From positions 1 through 64,000 of the forward strand of contig CAJQUW010007109.1 in assembly GCA_907163375.1 (NCBI GenBank): a stretch of 64,000 nt of DNA, written 5' to 3'. The notes under the pieces were generated by a model. The model saw only the letters and a list, made by a program, of their open reading frames with translations, did no database searches and was not told the DNA's origin. The DNA is from Prostheceraeus crozeri. Lineage: Eukaryota; Platyhelminthes; Polycladida; Euryleptidae. Of this stretch, positions 10,513 through 20,312 are shown one piece after another. Both the position numbers and the translations under genes were made by a program. The first letter of the stretch is position 1. Every line of letters starts with the position of its first letter.

Positions 10513-11205
10513 TTAATAGTCTGAGAACATGTATTTCCTAGGAGGAGCTGTTTTACGTTTTCCTTTTACTAGTTTTAGTGGTGATGTAGATCTACGTCGA
10601 GTTCTTCCTCTTGTTTGCTTAGTGAGTGTGGGAGGGGATGTAGCAGGTGACGTCTTAAACCAATTTGTTGGCATTTTCATCGTCTGAAGCATTGGAGCAG
10701 TAGCCACTGTTGAATCAAGTTCTTTCAATGTCTCATTATTTAAAGCAAATTTTGGCACATTATGCTTTTTCAATAGTTTAAGAAAGTATGACCAACCAGG
10801 TGGAACATAGCCCTGACGCGCTTTCTACAGTGTCGCATACTGAATCAAGTCTTCATAACGTGAAGCATCAATCACTTTATTTTCATCTGTAATGATTTCT
10901 CCTCTATCATTTACATTGAGATGGGGTTCAATACTGTTGAAAAGAGATATGGCATGTGCGCGAGATGCTAAAGGTGTAGCAGTCGATACAGAGTCACGCA
11001 TCTTATTCTTCAAGTTTTTCAATTGCTCAACAGTTTCCGATTGTAATAATACAGCACGATGTGGATCTTTGATGTGAACATTTTGCTGATAATCTATTTC
11101 TTTCCTATACATTTGATTTGCAAGAGGTTGCTTTACTTGCTGCATGGCAGTCAATTGTACATATTCATCCTGAGGAATAACAATCATGCGAGAATAAGAA
11201 CTCAT
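10513..11205 (-). pseudogene. Conserved Polinton helical/basic protein remains
   Basis: The region begins (11205 end) with RMIVIPQDEYVQLTAMQQ, then QSETVEQLKNLKNKMRD and SLFNSIEPHLNVNDRGEI, ending RYEDLIQYA. The second part carries LKKHNVPKFALNNETLKEL and finishes with an Arg/Lys-rich tail containing RGRTRRRSTSPLK. This arrangement, a helical N-terminus, a KKHNVPKF box and a basic end, is one I associate with a recurring unnamed Polinton protein, usually near the ATPase or capsid genes. The function is unknown; packaging or DNA condensation is possible. It lies next to the ATPase, as expected, and is lightly broken. Confidence 0.55.
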
Positions 11206-11221
11206 ATTTTGTAGATAATCA

Positions 11222-11867
11222 TGGGAGTTTTCAAAATATCACTTCGAAATCTAAATTCTTCCGGACACTCTTGCGTAAAGTCAATGAATAAGTAACCGTA
11301 TGTTTTTCAGTAGCTGCTTGAAAAATTTCAATTAAGGCTTTTTGATCCTCTGGGTGCAACTTGTCGCGCTAAAATTTCAAATTGACTTTTATCTCGCGGA
11401 TTCTTGAAAATAGCATAATAGTGTGTATTCAGGTTTCGTGTACGAGCTTCTTTTCCATCAGGAAACAAATTTTGTATGATATAGATGATAAAACACCTTT
11501 TATGATGTGCTGCACGAGTGAACATATCTGTAACATCTTTGGAATTCTTACTTTCTTTTAATAAATCATCCAATACAACAACATCATTAGACTGAAGTTT
11601 ATCCACTGGGATAATTCCTTCATGTCGAATAAAGTTGCGACTTTGCAATTCCTGAAACAGCGACGGTTGATAAATACCATAACACCAAATCACTCGATTG
11701 ATAGGTTCCTTAAACAACTCCCTTCTTTTATCCAATAAATTCAGCGTGAAAACAGTTTTACCTGCATGAGATGGCCCTGATACAGTCAGCACTTTATCAC
11801 ATTGAAGTCTGAAATCCATTTTATTACTTTGAGATTCAACATTTGCATAATTAACGCTTAGAGCCAA
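11222..11867 (-). CDS. FtsK/HerA-type genome packaging ATPase (A32-like)
   Basis: This is the Polinton packaging ATPase on the minus strand. From the start at 11867 it has a Walker A motif GPSHAGKT at residues 31-38 and a Walker B stretch DVVVLDDL near 95-102. A sensor-like helix-strand region follows (AAHHKRCFIIYIIQNLF, with the conserved Gln). Its C-terminal part continues toward 11222 with a FIDFTQ-like segment typical of the family end. Family proteins are about 200-250 aa, so length fits. It would pump element DNA into capsids. The main ATPase frame is open (11328-11867), and at least one break lies in the region. Confidence 0.85.
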
Positions 11868-11942
11868 AGATATTACCCAATAGGTTGCCCACGGCAGGAG
11901 CTATCATTGGAAGTATTGCTGAAAGGAAACCGCCCTTTTGTG

Positions 11943-12218
11943 TTAGAGTTTTTCCTCTTTTCTTTGAAGGGTGACTTTAGGATTGGAGATGAAACGCAAT
12001 TTCGTAGCATATCGCTTAAGTAACTTTCGTTGTTTTGGCGCTAATTTCTTCGTCCTCAACTTCCTCACATGAGAAATAATTTCACAAATGAATTTATCGT
12101 TAGCATGTCGTATAGCATTGTATCGCTGATTTGCTTTCATTCGTCGGAGAGCTTGAATGGCTGAAGAAAACTTTGAAGACTTTTGACTTTTACGTTTCGT
12201 CATTTTACGTTTCGCCAT
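11943..12218 (-). CDS. Small Lys/Arg-rich protein
   Basis: A 91-aa frame that begins MAKRKMTKRKSQKSSKF and stays strongly basic throughout (RKLRTKKLAPKQRKLLKRYA), with helix-forming composition. It is likely a nucleic-acid-binding or core protein. Small basic genes next to the ATPase recur in Polintons. I do not know a named family. The frame is open and lies between the ATPase and the RING gene. Confidence 0.55.
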   Translation of the reverse strand: MAKRKMTKRKSQKSSKFSSAIQALRRMKANQRYNAIRHANDKFICEIISHVRKLRTKKLAPKQRKLLKRYATKLRFISNPKVTLQRKEEKL

Positions 12219-12269
12219 TTTCCGTGTTAGTCTTTGCTAAAACCTATCTTTACCACATTTGCATAGGTA

Positions 12270-12599
12270 CTAACTATTGCGACATAAGTGACACTCGAAA
12301 TGAGCAATATCACAGTGGTTACATTGGCAAAGTTGAATGCAATTACGTATGAAACAGCGTTGACAAAAAGCATGCTTACATCTCTTGAAGATGCGCTTTT
12401 CATTTCCATCCTTTCGCTTACATACATCACAACACATAGTTTCACCGTTACTGATGTCTATAGCAAGTCTTTTTGAAGATATGAATTTGCTAGCCTTTTC
12501 TAAATAATAGACGCATGTACAGAAGGAATATACTTCGAGAGTGAGCAGACATAGCTCGAAAACCAGTTGTGCTACAATCAAGTACCACTGCATTTTCAA
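12270..12599 (-). CDS. RING-finger protein with N-terminal hydrophobic segment
   Basis: This 109-aa frame has a hydrophobic segment at about residues 5-33 (WYLIVAQLVFELCLLTLEV) followed by a RING-like zinc finger: C57-x2-C60, a loop, then C74-K-H76-x2-C79-x2-C82, and C-x2-C near 93-96. The spacing fits a C3HC4 RING, so a membrane-anchored E3 ubiquitin ligase is the natural reading. It would act on host proteins or on element-protein turnover. The ATG directly abuts the end of the next gene upstream (12596). RING proteins occur in some adintoviruses and large DNA viruses, but are not part of the Polinton core set. Confidence 0.6.
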   Translation of the reverse strand: MKMQWYLIVAQLVFELCLLTLEVYSFCTCVYYLEKASKFISSKRLAIDISNGETMCCDVCKRKDGNEKRIFKRCKHAFCQRCFIRNCIQLCQCNHCDIAHFECHLCRNS

Positions 12600-13006
12600 T
12601 TTTTCTTTATGGAAAGTTGAATGTGAATATCTGAAATCGCTTCAATCACTAGACTGCTACCATGATGGTTAAATGTGTTAAGACGTTCAGCAATTTTTAT
12701 CATATGTCTTTTAAAAAATTCTTCGGGGTGATCTACCACTTCCATTGAATAAGAAGCAAAATGGAAAGAGCGACTTTCCACCTCTTCCTTTCCAAAATGA
12801 CTAAACTTAATTTTCGCAACTAATCGCGCCATGATAATGCTATCATAGAATGTATTCATTAACTCTAGAAATAGAGTGCTAGCATTATCGACCACTGCTT
12901 CGATGTCGGTCTCATCTTTATGAAAATTTATCACATAATCTTGAACAGCTCCTTTTAAATTTTGCCTATAAAAATGTAATGTTCCGCAGTCGTTTGAGAA
13001 AGACAT
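12596..13006 (-). CDS. Conserved Polinton small protein (GSxW-type domain)
   Basis: This 136-aa frame resembles the domain that in many Polintons precedes or accompanies the polymerase or nuclease genes. It has an alpha/beta layout with FLELMNTFYDSIIMARLVAK, a VAKIKFSHF strand and a SYSMEVV strand. It ends in GSSLVIEAISDIHIQLSIKK, which corresponds to the GSGW...I..I.+.I.KY ending of that domain. The function is unknown to me. Its last bases overlap the RING start by a few nucleotides, suggesting a tightly packed minus-strand cluster. Confidence 0.5.
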   Translation of the reverse strand: MSFSNDCGTLHFYRQNLKGAVQDYVINFHKDETDIEAVVDNASTLFLELMNTFYDSIIMARLVAKIKFSHFGKEEVESRSFHFASYSMEVVDHPEEFFKRHMIKIAERLNTFNHHGSSLVIEAISDIHIQLSIKKN

Positions 13007-13623
13007 GATCGCCCCTTATCTAACCCATCCATTGCATGAAAACAACAACTCTTCTCATAGTAACATTTATTGAATAACGGTAACAAGCATGCATTATAAA
13101 TCAATGGTTTGAAAGAGATAAAATAGATACAGCTGGTAACTATCATACAGCGAGCAATGATAACCATACAGGACTTTGGCAGTGTTGAGGTAAGGAGAAA
13201 GAAGCATTGGTTATGAACGTAGCTACTACAACGAACAGACAAAATAGGAACACACAAATCCTTAAAACGTTTCGTGACTTCATGGTAGTGTTGATTCACT
13301 CTACTATCCCAAGGCGGGAGCAAAATATCATCAATGATTAGATTGGGAAATACTTTCCTCTCCTTACCAGGATTATTACAAAAGATGCGTATAACATTGA
13401 AAGTAGCTAACCATCGTTTAAAGTCAATAAGAAGAGCACTCTCGCAAGAAAAGCCATAGTCTTGCAAATATTTCAGATTAAGTCCATGAATGTGTTTTCT
13501 CGCCCATTGATCAACATTGGGATCGCAGTTGGCATGTTGATGATAGACACTAACAATCTGATATGACCAATTGTTCATAGCAATAGCACTGAGCTCCTGT
13601 ACAGGTTCACCCTCACAATCCAT
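12955..13623 (-). CDS. DEDDh-type 3'-5' exonuclease-like protein, possibly worn at its C-terminus
   Basis: The N-terminal 130 residues look like a DnaQ/DEDDh exonuclease. Motif I is MDCEGEPVQELSAI (Asp2, Glu4), followed by the typical KHIHGLNLKYLQDYGF segment at 44-58, where DEDDh enzymes have a HGI/HGL box before the next helix. Then come ALLIDFKRWL and IFCNNPGKE at 80-88, which could hold the second acidic motif. A helix containing HEVTKRFKDL may carry the third. The rest is less certain and the end overlaps the next frame. A proofreading or processing nuclease working beside PolB is an inference. The start is the ATG at 13623. Confidence 0.5.
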   Translation of the reverse strand: MDCEGEPVQELSAIAMNNWSYQIVSVYHQHANCDPNVDQWARKHIHGLNLKYLQDYGFSCESALLIDFKRWLATFNVIRIFCNNPGKERKVFPNLIIDDILLPPWDSRVNQHYHEVTKRFKDLCVPILSVRCSSYVHNQCFFLLTSTLPKSCMVIIARCMIVTSCIYFISFKPLIYNACLLPLFNKCYYEKSCCFHAMDGLDKGRSCLSQTTAEHYIFIGKI

Positions 13624-13834
13624 AAAAATGATGATAGAAGCCTAAAACGGAAATTACACATCTAAGGAAACGTTCTATAACATATTACAAAATGAAGAAT
13701 TACATCGATGCTTTTCACGACAAAATACGCAAATGATATGATGGCAACGAAGAAGTAAAATCTATCTAATAAGACCACGTCTACGACACTCAAAGCACAT
13801 AAGCGAATTGTCATAGGGTAGAGTTAGGAAAGGA

Positions 13835-14539
13835 CTAGCAATTCTCCTTCTTTGATTTGCGTTTTGATGCAGCATTCTTCTCCGACTTGCGCTTCGTACC
13901 ACTGCTGTTAAGGATTTGATCAATTATGTCATCCACGTTGGGTGGTTTTGGAATATATAGGATGGATTCCATATGCATGGAGAGAGAGGCTATTTTATTA
14001 TCCTTGTGTCGACCATAATATAGCCCATTCACTTTGAAAAGGATATCCCAAGTACCTTCTCCGAGCTCATCACATCTGATGGGTATTGAATGATCTCCCT
14101 CCTTCTTATAGTAAGTACACCAATGTGATACTGGTAGGCAAATGTGATTACCATCCCAAATCTTTCTATAGGGAGTATCCTTGTCATCTCTCGCCTTCCA
14201 CTCTTGAGCAAGAGGAGTAGGAATGTCCATATTTAATGTCACATACTCCTCAATAATATCAAGTTGGTGGCGAATGTACGGACTCACGGGGATCAGTATG
14301 TAGTCCCCATACTGATTGCGCATTATCTTGACATCCGTGGAAGGGAGCATTCCCGTTTGGAGTACTACGCTATGATCGTCATAACACAAGACTTGTTTAA
14401 ATTTACGCTGTAGCGGTGTAGGATTATGTACCTTGGTTGTTTCTTCCACTGGCCTCAGTTGTAGATGATCTGATCGTAGCGAACCTTGTAACGTTTGACC
14501 GCCATTTTGTCCTACTAGTGTAGCAGATGGAGTAGATGC
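13835..14539 (-). CDS. Polinton protein with Lys-rich C-terminus, main exon
   Basis: This open frame of about 234 codons begins at a probable splice acceptor at 14540. I do not recognise it. It is largely beta-forming (YGDYILIPVSPYI, GTWDILFKVNGLYYGRH, MESILYIPKPP), with conserved-looking Trp and Tyr residues. It ends in a bipartite nuclear-localisation-like tail (TKRKSEKNAASKRKSKKENC). A single-stranded-DNA-binding or OB-fold role is possible, but is inference only. The reading frame continues upstream to 14539 without a stop and joins in phase with an ATG exon at 14607-14609. It is the first minus-strand gene from the right end. Confidence 0.55.
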   Translation of the reverse strand, partial: ASTPSATLVGQNGGQTLQGSLRSDHLQLRPVEETTKVHNPTPLQRKFKQVLCYDDHSVVLQTGMLPSTDVKIMRNQYGDYILIPVSPYIRHQLDIIEEYVTLNMDIPTPLAQEWKARDDKDTPYRKIWDGNHICLPVSHWCTYYKKEGDHSIPIRCDELGEGTWDILFKVNGLYYGRHKDNKIASLSMHMESILYIPKPPNVDDIIDQILNSSGTKRKSEKNAASKRKSKKENC

Positions 14540-14606
14540 CTGAAAATGAAAAAGATTGTATTAAGTTTACGTTCAAGGGAGGAGAGGGAGGAAAGTAGCG
14601 ACTTAC
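14540..14606 (-). other. Probable 67-nt intron directly after the start codon
   Basis: On the minus strand, ATG (14609-14607) is followed at once by GTAAGT. 67 nt downstream comes a pyrimidine-rich TTTTTCATTTTCAG acceptor, after which the main exon is open and in frame. Introns in Polinton genes are known in the family. The one-codon first exon is unusual. Confidence 0.5.
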
Positions 14607-14707
14607 CATTTTAGTTGGATAATAGAATAGGGAACTAGAGAGAGAAAATGTGCGTCCGTCACTCGTGTGATTCAACGATGGAATGATTCTCACTGTGGAA
14701 GGCTCGC

Positions 14708-14717
14708 TATTTATATA
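14708..14717 (-). promoter_or_regulatory. TATA box upstream of the first minus-strand Polinton gene
   Basis: TATATAAATA on the minus strand lies about 100 bases upstream of the ATG at 14609, giving a leader of about 70 nt if transcription starts 30 nt downstream. With the TATAAAAG at 6393 this is the second good TATA box in front of a Polinton gene. Confidence 0.45.
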
Positions 14718-14764
14718 GAAATGCTTGATTCTCATTGGATGATGATCCTCACTGGACAATAACA

Positions 14765-15870
14765 TCAAGCTGATTCCAAATCTGGCCTCCGTTTACCAAT
14801 CCGAGCCTTCATTCGCCCGCTGGCGCTGTTTCTTGGGAAATTCTAACTCTGTCGTTTTTCGTCAATCTCCCAAAATCTTAAATGGCGTCTCACATCTAAA
14901 CGAAGACAGATATGAACAAGCCGTTTGTTTCACTGAATTTGTCTCACTCTTAGCTTTCAAACGAGCTATAGCACGACAAAATCCGTCCACTGGAAGCCAA
15001 AATCGAAGCCAGCTTTCCCGAGGGGGGGGACGTCAGCGAAAATTTTTCTCTCCGATTGACTTGAAACTCACCATACCGATGCAGAATTTCACGCTGAATC
15101 CGAATCTGGCCTCCGTTTTCTCATCCGATGCTTCGTTTTGGCTCCACAGTAGGCAGCCATCGCAAAAATTCTAACTCTGTCGTTTTTTCGAAAAATGTTG
15201 AAAATTTTTCTCTCCGATTGACTTCAAAATCTCCGATTGACTTGAAACTCACCATACAGATAGAGAATTTCACGCTGATTCCAAATCTGAAATCCGTTTT
15301 CCAATCCGATGCTTCGTTTTGAAGCTACAGCCCAAAACGTCCCAAATTCTAACTCTGTCGTTTTTCGCCAATCTCCCAAAATCTTAAATGGCGTCTCACA
15401 TCTAAACGAAGACAGATATGAACAAGCCGTTTGTTTCACTGAATTTGTCGTCTCACTCTTAGCTTTCAAACGAGCTATGGCACGACAAAATCCGTCCACT
15501 GGAAGCCAAGATCGAAGCGAGCTGTCCAGAGGGGGGGGGACGTCAGCGAAAATTTTTCTCTCCGATTGCGTTCAAATTAACCATACCGATGCAGAATTTC
15601 ACGCTGAATCCGAATCTGGCCTCCGTTTTCTCATCCGAGCACTCCTTCCACTCGAAACAGCCCATTTTACAACCTAACATTCAGCAGATTGCACGAAAAA
15701 CATCACACACTATAGCCTCAAGACTAATCCTGGCGGTCGCCCAAGTCCACCACGACACTCTGCCGTTCCAGAGGGGGGGGAGTCAGCGAACATTTTGTGA
15801 ACGGGAGCCAACCTGGCCGGCACACCACGACAGACCTCTGTCGTTCCAGAGGGGGGGGGCGCGCCGGTCG
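14765..15870. repeat. G-run-containing tandem repeat array at the Polinton right side
   Basis: Units begin TTCTAACTCTGTCG at 14841, 15169 and 15347. The 14841 and 15347 copies are near-identical for about 280 bases and include a run of seven to nine Gs followed by GTCAGCGAA. CTCCGATTG and TGGCCTCCGTTT phrases recur. Two further G-run phrases (CCAGAGGGGGGG) lie near 15770 and 15847. This is probably the subterminal or terminal-repeat region of the element. No protein is supported here; the reading frames seen are shared only because the DNA repeats. Confidence 0.75.
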
Positions 15871-15899
15871 GGTGTTCGCCGTTTTCTTACTACTGATTT

Positions 15900-17214
15900 C
15901 AACTAAAAGGAAAATGATATCAGAATCTTTCTTTACCAGATCAATAAAAATTACCAAGATTTACTAATATTATAATTACTATCTGCCTTTCAGATTTTTC
16001 CAGGTTGCTTGATAATCATGATTCGTATCCAGATTAATTATCTTTCCTGTAATTGCAGGTGAGACATGTTCGTGAATTTACTATCATTACCACGTAGCTG
16101 TTATTCGTCTGCAATCGTAAACTGCAGCTTCTGTAAAAAATCACGTCAATTTCATTTTGTCTTGTAATGAGTGGGAAATGTATTACTTAAAGCTGTTGCT
16201 TAGACATTGCTTAATTAAATGGCATTGATAATATGCTCGAACTTAATTTCAATTTCATATCAAGCCTCTAGCTCATTCAAAATTCAACGGTTCATCCGTA
16301 ATTTTTTTACTTACCACGCTTCAGTATTCTTTACCGGACAGTAATTCTAAGACTTGTTAAAATGAATTTTTTTAAATAGATGGCTTTTAGTACATGACGC
16401 CACTTCAAGAGGAGATTGAATACTCTTCACAACATTCGTGCTGTTGTAAAGTTTTTTTTATTTAAATCTAATCAATCCTTTTCTGTTAGACATCATGCGA
16501 TATGGTTATTGAATAGCTCTCTTCTAACTACTTAATGACAAATAAAAATAATAACTGTAGCTGAGCAAGACTGTAGTAGCTAAACACTAAAATGCTTACT
16601 AATTGTCCGTCATATCCTATAGAAATTAATCGATGTTTTTGGGTATAGTTAGTCAGTTCTTATTAGCATTTTGAAATTTTCTGACTGCTAGAGGTTGGAT
16701 TTTTCAGATGGAGGATTGCCTTTGAAGAGCTAATTGATCCTTTTCACTGCAAAAGCCTCCGATTCTCCGATGCAGCACTGATGGTAGTGTCAATTTATTT
16801 ATGCTAATGCAAGAAGGGATGGCCAACTGCAGTCATGCTCATAGCTATTTAGCTATTTCTTTCATTTTTAAGTGATTATGTTGGTTGTTGGAAAACTAGG
16901 TCATCAGATATTTCTAATAAGTGCTGTATATACGTATAAATAATCTATTCTAGAATCTCTGTGTTTGATGTCCAAATAAAATTCAGCGTGTTCATTTTGA
17001 CAAGTCTCATATCATGTAATTCTGTATCAGATTTTAATACTTGTGTGATTATGCGATTGTTTCAGTCCCCTTTTTATGATGAGAACATACACATTTGAAT
17101 TGTATTTTACACTTCAGAATTGTATTTTATCTCACAAACAGCACAGCTATCCGCTTCGTAAGTTTAACCGATTAAATCAGGAAGGGAGTTTTGAATTGTA
17201 GTCAGCTTGGTTAT
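15900..17214. other. Non-coding stretch
   Basis: AT-rich sequence right of the Polinton. I see no gene, transposase or clear repeat in it. Confidence 0.6.
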
Positions 17215-17556
17215 CCCATGAAGTGCGACATGGGTGCGTCAATCTTCCGATTTTCTTTTCTGCAGTACCGCATTAGTTCCATTCCCGATTATATTGGCCG
17301 CAGCAACAGTGCCGTGACACTAGTTATGGCGATACATAATATAATAGCTGCGCTACTGATGTACACATCCCTGTTTCTCTGGCTCAAAATGGCGGGGGAT
17401 GTGTATGTACATCAGTAGCGCAGCTATTATATGTATCGCCATAACTAGTGTCACGTATTGTTGCTGCGGCCAAGATAGATAATCGGGAATGGAACTAATG
17501 CGGTACTGCAGAAAGAAAATCGCAAGATTGACGCACCCGAGTCGGCACTTCATGGG
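17215..17556. repeat. Long-arm foldback MITE
   Basis: Two inverted arms of about 160 bases each (17215-17375 and 17395-17556) are separated by some 20-30 bases. CCCATGAAGTGC, TTTCTGCAGTACCGCATTAG and GTTATGGCGATACAT occur in both, in opposite orientation. The small reading frames on either strand mirror each other and are not genes. No target duplication was identified. Confidence 0.85.
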
Positions 17557-17619
17557 TAGGACCTCATTTCGGCGTCGGCTCGGTGTGGAGCCACTGCGTG
17601 CACGTTAAATGCATGCGCG

Positions 17620-17840
17620 CTGACGATGGGTATTTTGTGGCAAAATTGGGCAACTTTTGCTGGGCCAACGTCGTTTACACGCCGGTGCATATGGGCTTAC
17701 GTGGGATTAACTAGTCTAAAACGGCCATTTCCTGATGTTGGCCGGCACCTGCTACCATTCGGGTAGCCCACGGGGCCATTGGGCAAAACGGTATCTTCCC
17801 ATGTTGGGCCCGACTGGGCTGTGCTACTTGGGTAAAGACA
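17620..17840. repeat. GC-rich degenerate TTGGGC repeat block
   Basis: Repeated phrases of the type TTGGGC, GCTGGGCC and TTGGGCCC recur about every 20-40 bases in both orientations. The block looks like a degraded minisatellite and is compositionally distinct from the AT-rich surroundings. Confidence 0.45.
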
Positions 17841-17875
17841 AAGTGTTGAAAAGACCTTGGTTATTCATTTTCATT

Positions 17876-18043
17876 AAGTTGATGTTGGGAAACCAAGTAG
17901 ACAAGATGGTAATAATTTTTTTATATGCTTTATTATTATTCTCTGCTTCTGATGATGGCCTAAGAGGAGGCCGAAATTAATAAAGCATATAAAAAAAAAG
18001 AATTATTACCATCTTGTCTACTTGGCTTCCGCAACATCAACTT
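17876..18043. repeat. Inverted repeat flanking a ribozyme-like loop
   Basis: Arms of about 60 bases are inverted: AAGTTGATGTTG...CCAAGTAGACAAGATGG and its complement near 18000-18043, with ATATGCTTTATTA (17923-17935) opposing TAATAAAGCATAT (17980-17992). The loop carries a hammerhead-like motif, listed separately. This could be a Penelope-type terminal piece or a small foldback element. Confidence 0.7.
17945..17986 (+). ncRNA. Hammerhead-ribozyme-like motif
   Basis: The string contains CTGATGA (17949-17955), a potential stem II of GGCC (17957-17960) with GGCC (17969-17972) around an 8-nt loop, then GAAA (17973-17976). GCTT directly before CTGATGA can pair with AAGC at 17983-17986, as a stem I. 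Stem III would be only about two pairs and the cleavage triplet would be AUA, so activity is doubtful. Hammerhead motifs are known from Penelope-like elements, which abound here. The competing long inverted repeat could fold the RNA differently. Confidence 0.4.
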
Positions 18044-19622
18044 GCTGAAAAAAAATTGGGTTCAAAAATCTAAACAATCTTCAAAGGACATTTGGCAAAT
18101 TGCTTCTCACTATAGAGGAAAAATTGGCAATAATCCTATTGAGTCGCTGATTGCTCAATATCCTTATGCTAAGGAAATGAATCAAAGATTTATTGACAAT
18201 TTTAGTGAGCACAGGGAATTTGAATTCAGTTTTGATGATGACTGGTGCCCTCTATCCGACCCAATGGATATTTTTCATCTCTTAGATAAATTGTCTCTAT
18301 ACGCGAAGCTACAGGCGCAGATGGAGTTCCTAATCGTTTGTATAAGATTGCCGCACCGTTTATTTCTGAGCCAGTGTGTCATATTAATACATCTGTTTTG
18401 TACCGTGTTATGCCATCACTATTTCCAATGTGCCATGTAAAATCCTCGAAAAACACATGTTGTCACATGCTTATTCATTTATTGTCAAATGCACTCCTCT
18501 TTTTCAATTCGCTCACAAACCGAATTCTGACCGCACCTGTGCATTGATTACTTTGCATAATAACCTGACCCAAATGTTAGATGCCAACGATACTACTGCG
18601 GCTTTGTTAATCACATGCGATTTTTCATGTGCGCACGTGCTTTTGATAAGGTCATACGTGATATTTTGGTAGATATATTGTATAAATTGGATTTCCCTCA
18701 TGGTTTTATTCAGTGGATTTATTCGTATCTAAAGGATCGCCGTCAAAGCGTAAAACTTGTGATATCTTAAGTGATCCAGTGTTTGTAAGCAGTGATTGTC
18801 CTCAAGAATCTTTGTTAGGTCCGATTTTGTTCCTTCTTTATTGTCATGATATCATACCAAAGCATTCTCTGACGAAGTATATGTATATTCAGTGTGCGGA
18901 TGATTTGAATATTCTCATTCCTATTTCAAAAGGTGAACAAGAGTCGAAACTTCGTGTTATGGAAGAAATTTCTAACATTCAGAAATGGTCCGAGAATAAT
19001 GAATGATCATCTCAATGCGGCGAAAACAAAAATTGTAATTTTTGGAAAGCAGAATTTCACTTGTAACGATGTTTTTTCTTATTTATCGCTTAGTGTTGTC
19101 AAGAGCGCGGAAATACTAGGTGTCACATGGGACCAAGATATATTCTGGAGTTAACATTTTAAAGAGATTGAGCGCAAATGTTCACAACGTCTGTTTTTAC
19201 TCAAGTCTCTAAAATATACTTCATGTCACGATGATTTGTGGAGAGTTTACTATAACATTATTGAAAGTTTGATATCGTATTCTACTACCCTTTTTAGAGT
19301 TCTGTCATCTGAAACGAAATCTATGCTGTTTCGTATTTTTAAACGTTGTAAGAAAACAATTTGCATACCCGGGTGTATATGTTCGAATACTGTTGAAAAT
19401 CTGTCTGTCAAAAGATTCAGAGCATTTGAGTCGTTGTTACATTCAGGTGATCCATGTCAACCTTTGATTATATTTAGACCGACGCAGTCTGTCAAACGTC
19501 TTACGACTCCATTTTGTCGTACAACTCGTAGACAAAAATCTTTTCCAATAGCTTTATTGCTACATCAAAGTGGTCTCTCCCTCTCTCAAGAACTCAAGAT
19601 GTTTATTAGCCAAAAAAATTGA
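18044..19622 (+). pseudogene. Non-LTR retrotransposon (CR1/Jockey-like LINE) reverse transcriptase relic
   Basis: Plus-strand pieces follow the order of a LINE RT: a pre-RT segment (DDDWCPLSDPMDIFHLLDKL, around 18230-18300), then ATGADGVPNRLYKIAAPFI-like sequence. A palm motif follows (FDKVIRDILVDIL...FPHGFIQWIYSYL, 18640-18730), then QESLLGPILFLLY (18800-18840). The catalytic box is degraded to QCADDLN (18893-18913, normally YADD). The post-RT domain follows (AEILGVTWD; ERKCSQRLFLLKSLKY; ESLISYSTTLFRV), ending near 19622. Several frameshifts and stops separate the pieces. The 5' half with endonuclease is absent. The tail has TGATGATG-like repeats. It is a 5'-truncated, dead copy. Confidence 0.8.
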
Positions 19623-20300
19623 TAAAACATTGATGATGTTAAAATGATACAATGACTCAATGATGTGATGAATCGACGTGTATGACTCGTCAGTTAGTTC
19701 ACTGCTAATTCTTTAATTAGATCTTCTTATCCACGAAGCGCACGATTGCAGTTCGATCGGTTTAACCGCGCCGGTGTTACACTATGCGTTTTCCGTCACT
19801 TTCTTTTACTGGTCGGCAATTGTAAAGGTGTTTACGCCGATTATGTTGTGACTTTCTTTAACCTAGGGGGTCATTTAGTAACGCTGATTTCTGATTCTCT
19901 TTTACCGATCAGCAAAACAGTTGAGGGGGTAAAAGAAAAGCATAACACCGGTGCCTGAACATGAATTAAATCCCTTTCAGCCCTTACTCTGTGGACTGCA
20001 CTGTGCAGCAAACGTGATTAACTAACTCACGCCCTCAACTAGCACGAACATTATTAATGTCTGGTCGATCGACATTAATCTGGGGTTTTCTGCGGTAATG
20101 GGTTCAGATCATGAATTCGTGTCCTGTAATCACCTCTTGCCCTGATGCATTGGCAAATCTATCAGCGTCAACTCTGCCAGGACAACACTTGCCGATACAT
20201 TTATTTCATAGGGAAAGAAGATTGACGTAGTGTATTATTACCTCACTTGCTAAGGTTATCCTCGCCTTTCAGTGAATTTGGCAATTTGATTGGGCAGCGA
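19623..20300. other. Non-coding stretch with a weak inverted repeat
   Basis: No gene is seen. GCCGGTGTTAC near 19770 and ATAACACCGGTGCC near 19945 face each other, with loosely matching interiors, suggesting an eroded foldback element of about 190 bases. Confidence 0.4.
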
Positions 20301-20312
20301 CAGCTAGCATGC

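Noticed and set aside
14424-14768. Minus-strand reading frame of 114 aa
   Set aside because: It spans a TATA box and a probable intron and overlaps the start of a better gene in another frame.
14833-15906. Several reading frames of 60-120 aa sharing protein sequence
   Set aside because: The resemblance is due to the DNA repeat units. Frames change between copies, so this is not protein conservation.
17191-17553. Two similar small proteins on opposite strands
   Set aside because: They mirror each other because the DNA is an inverted repeat.
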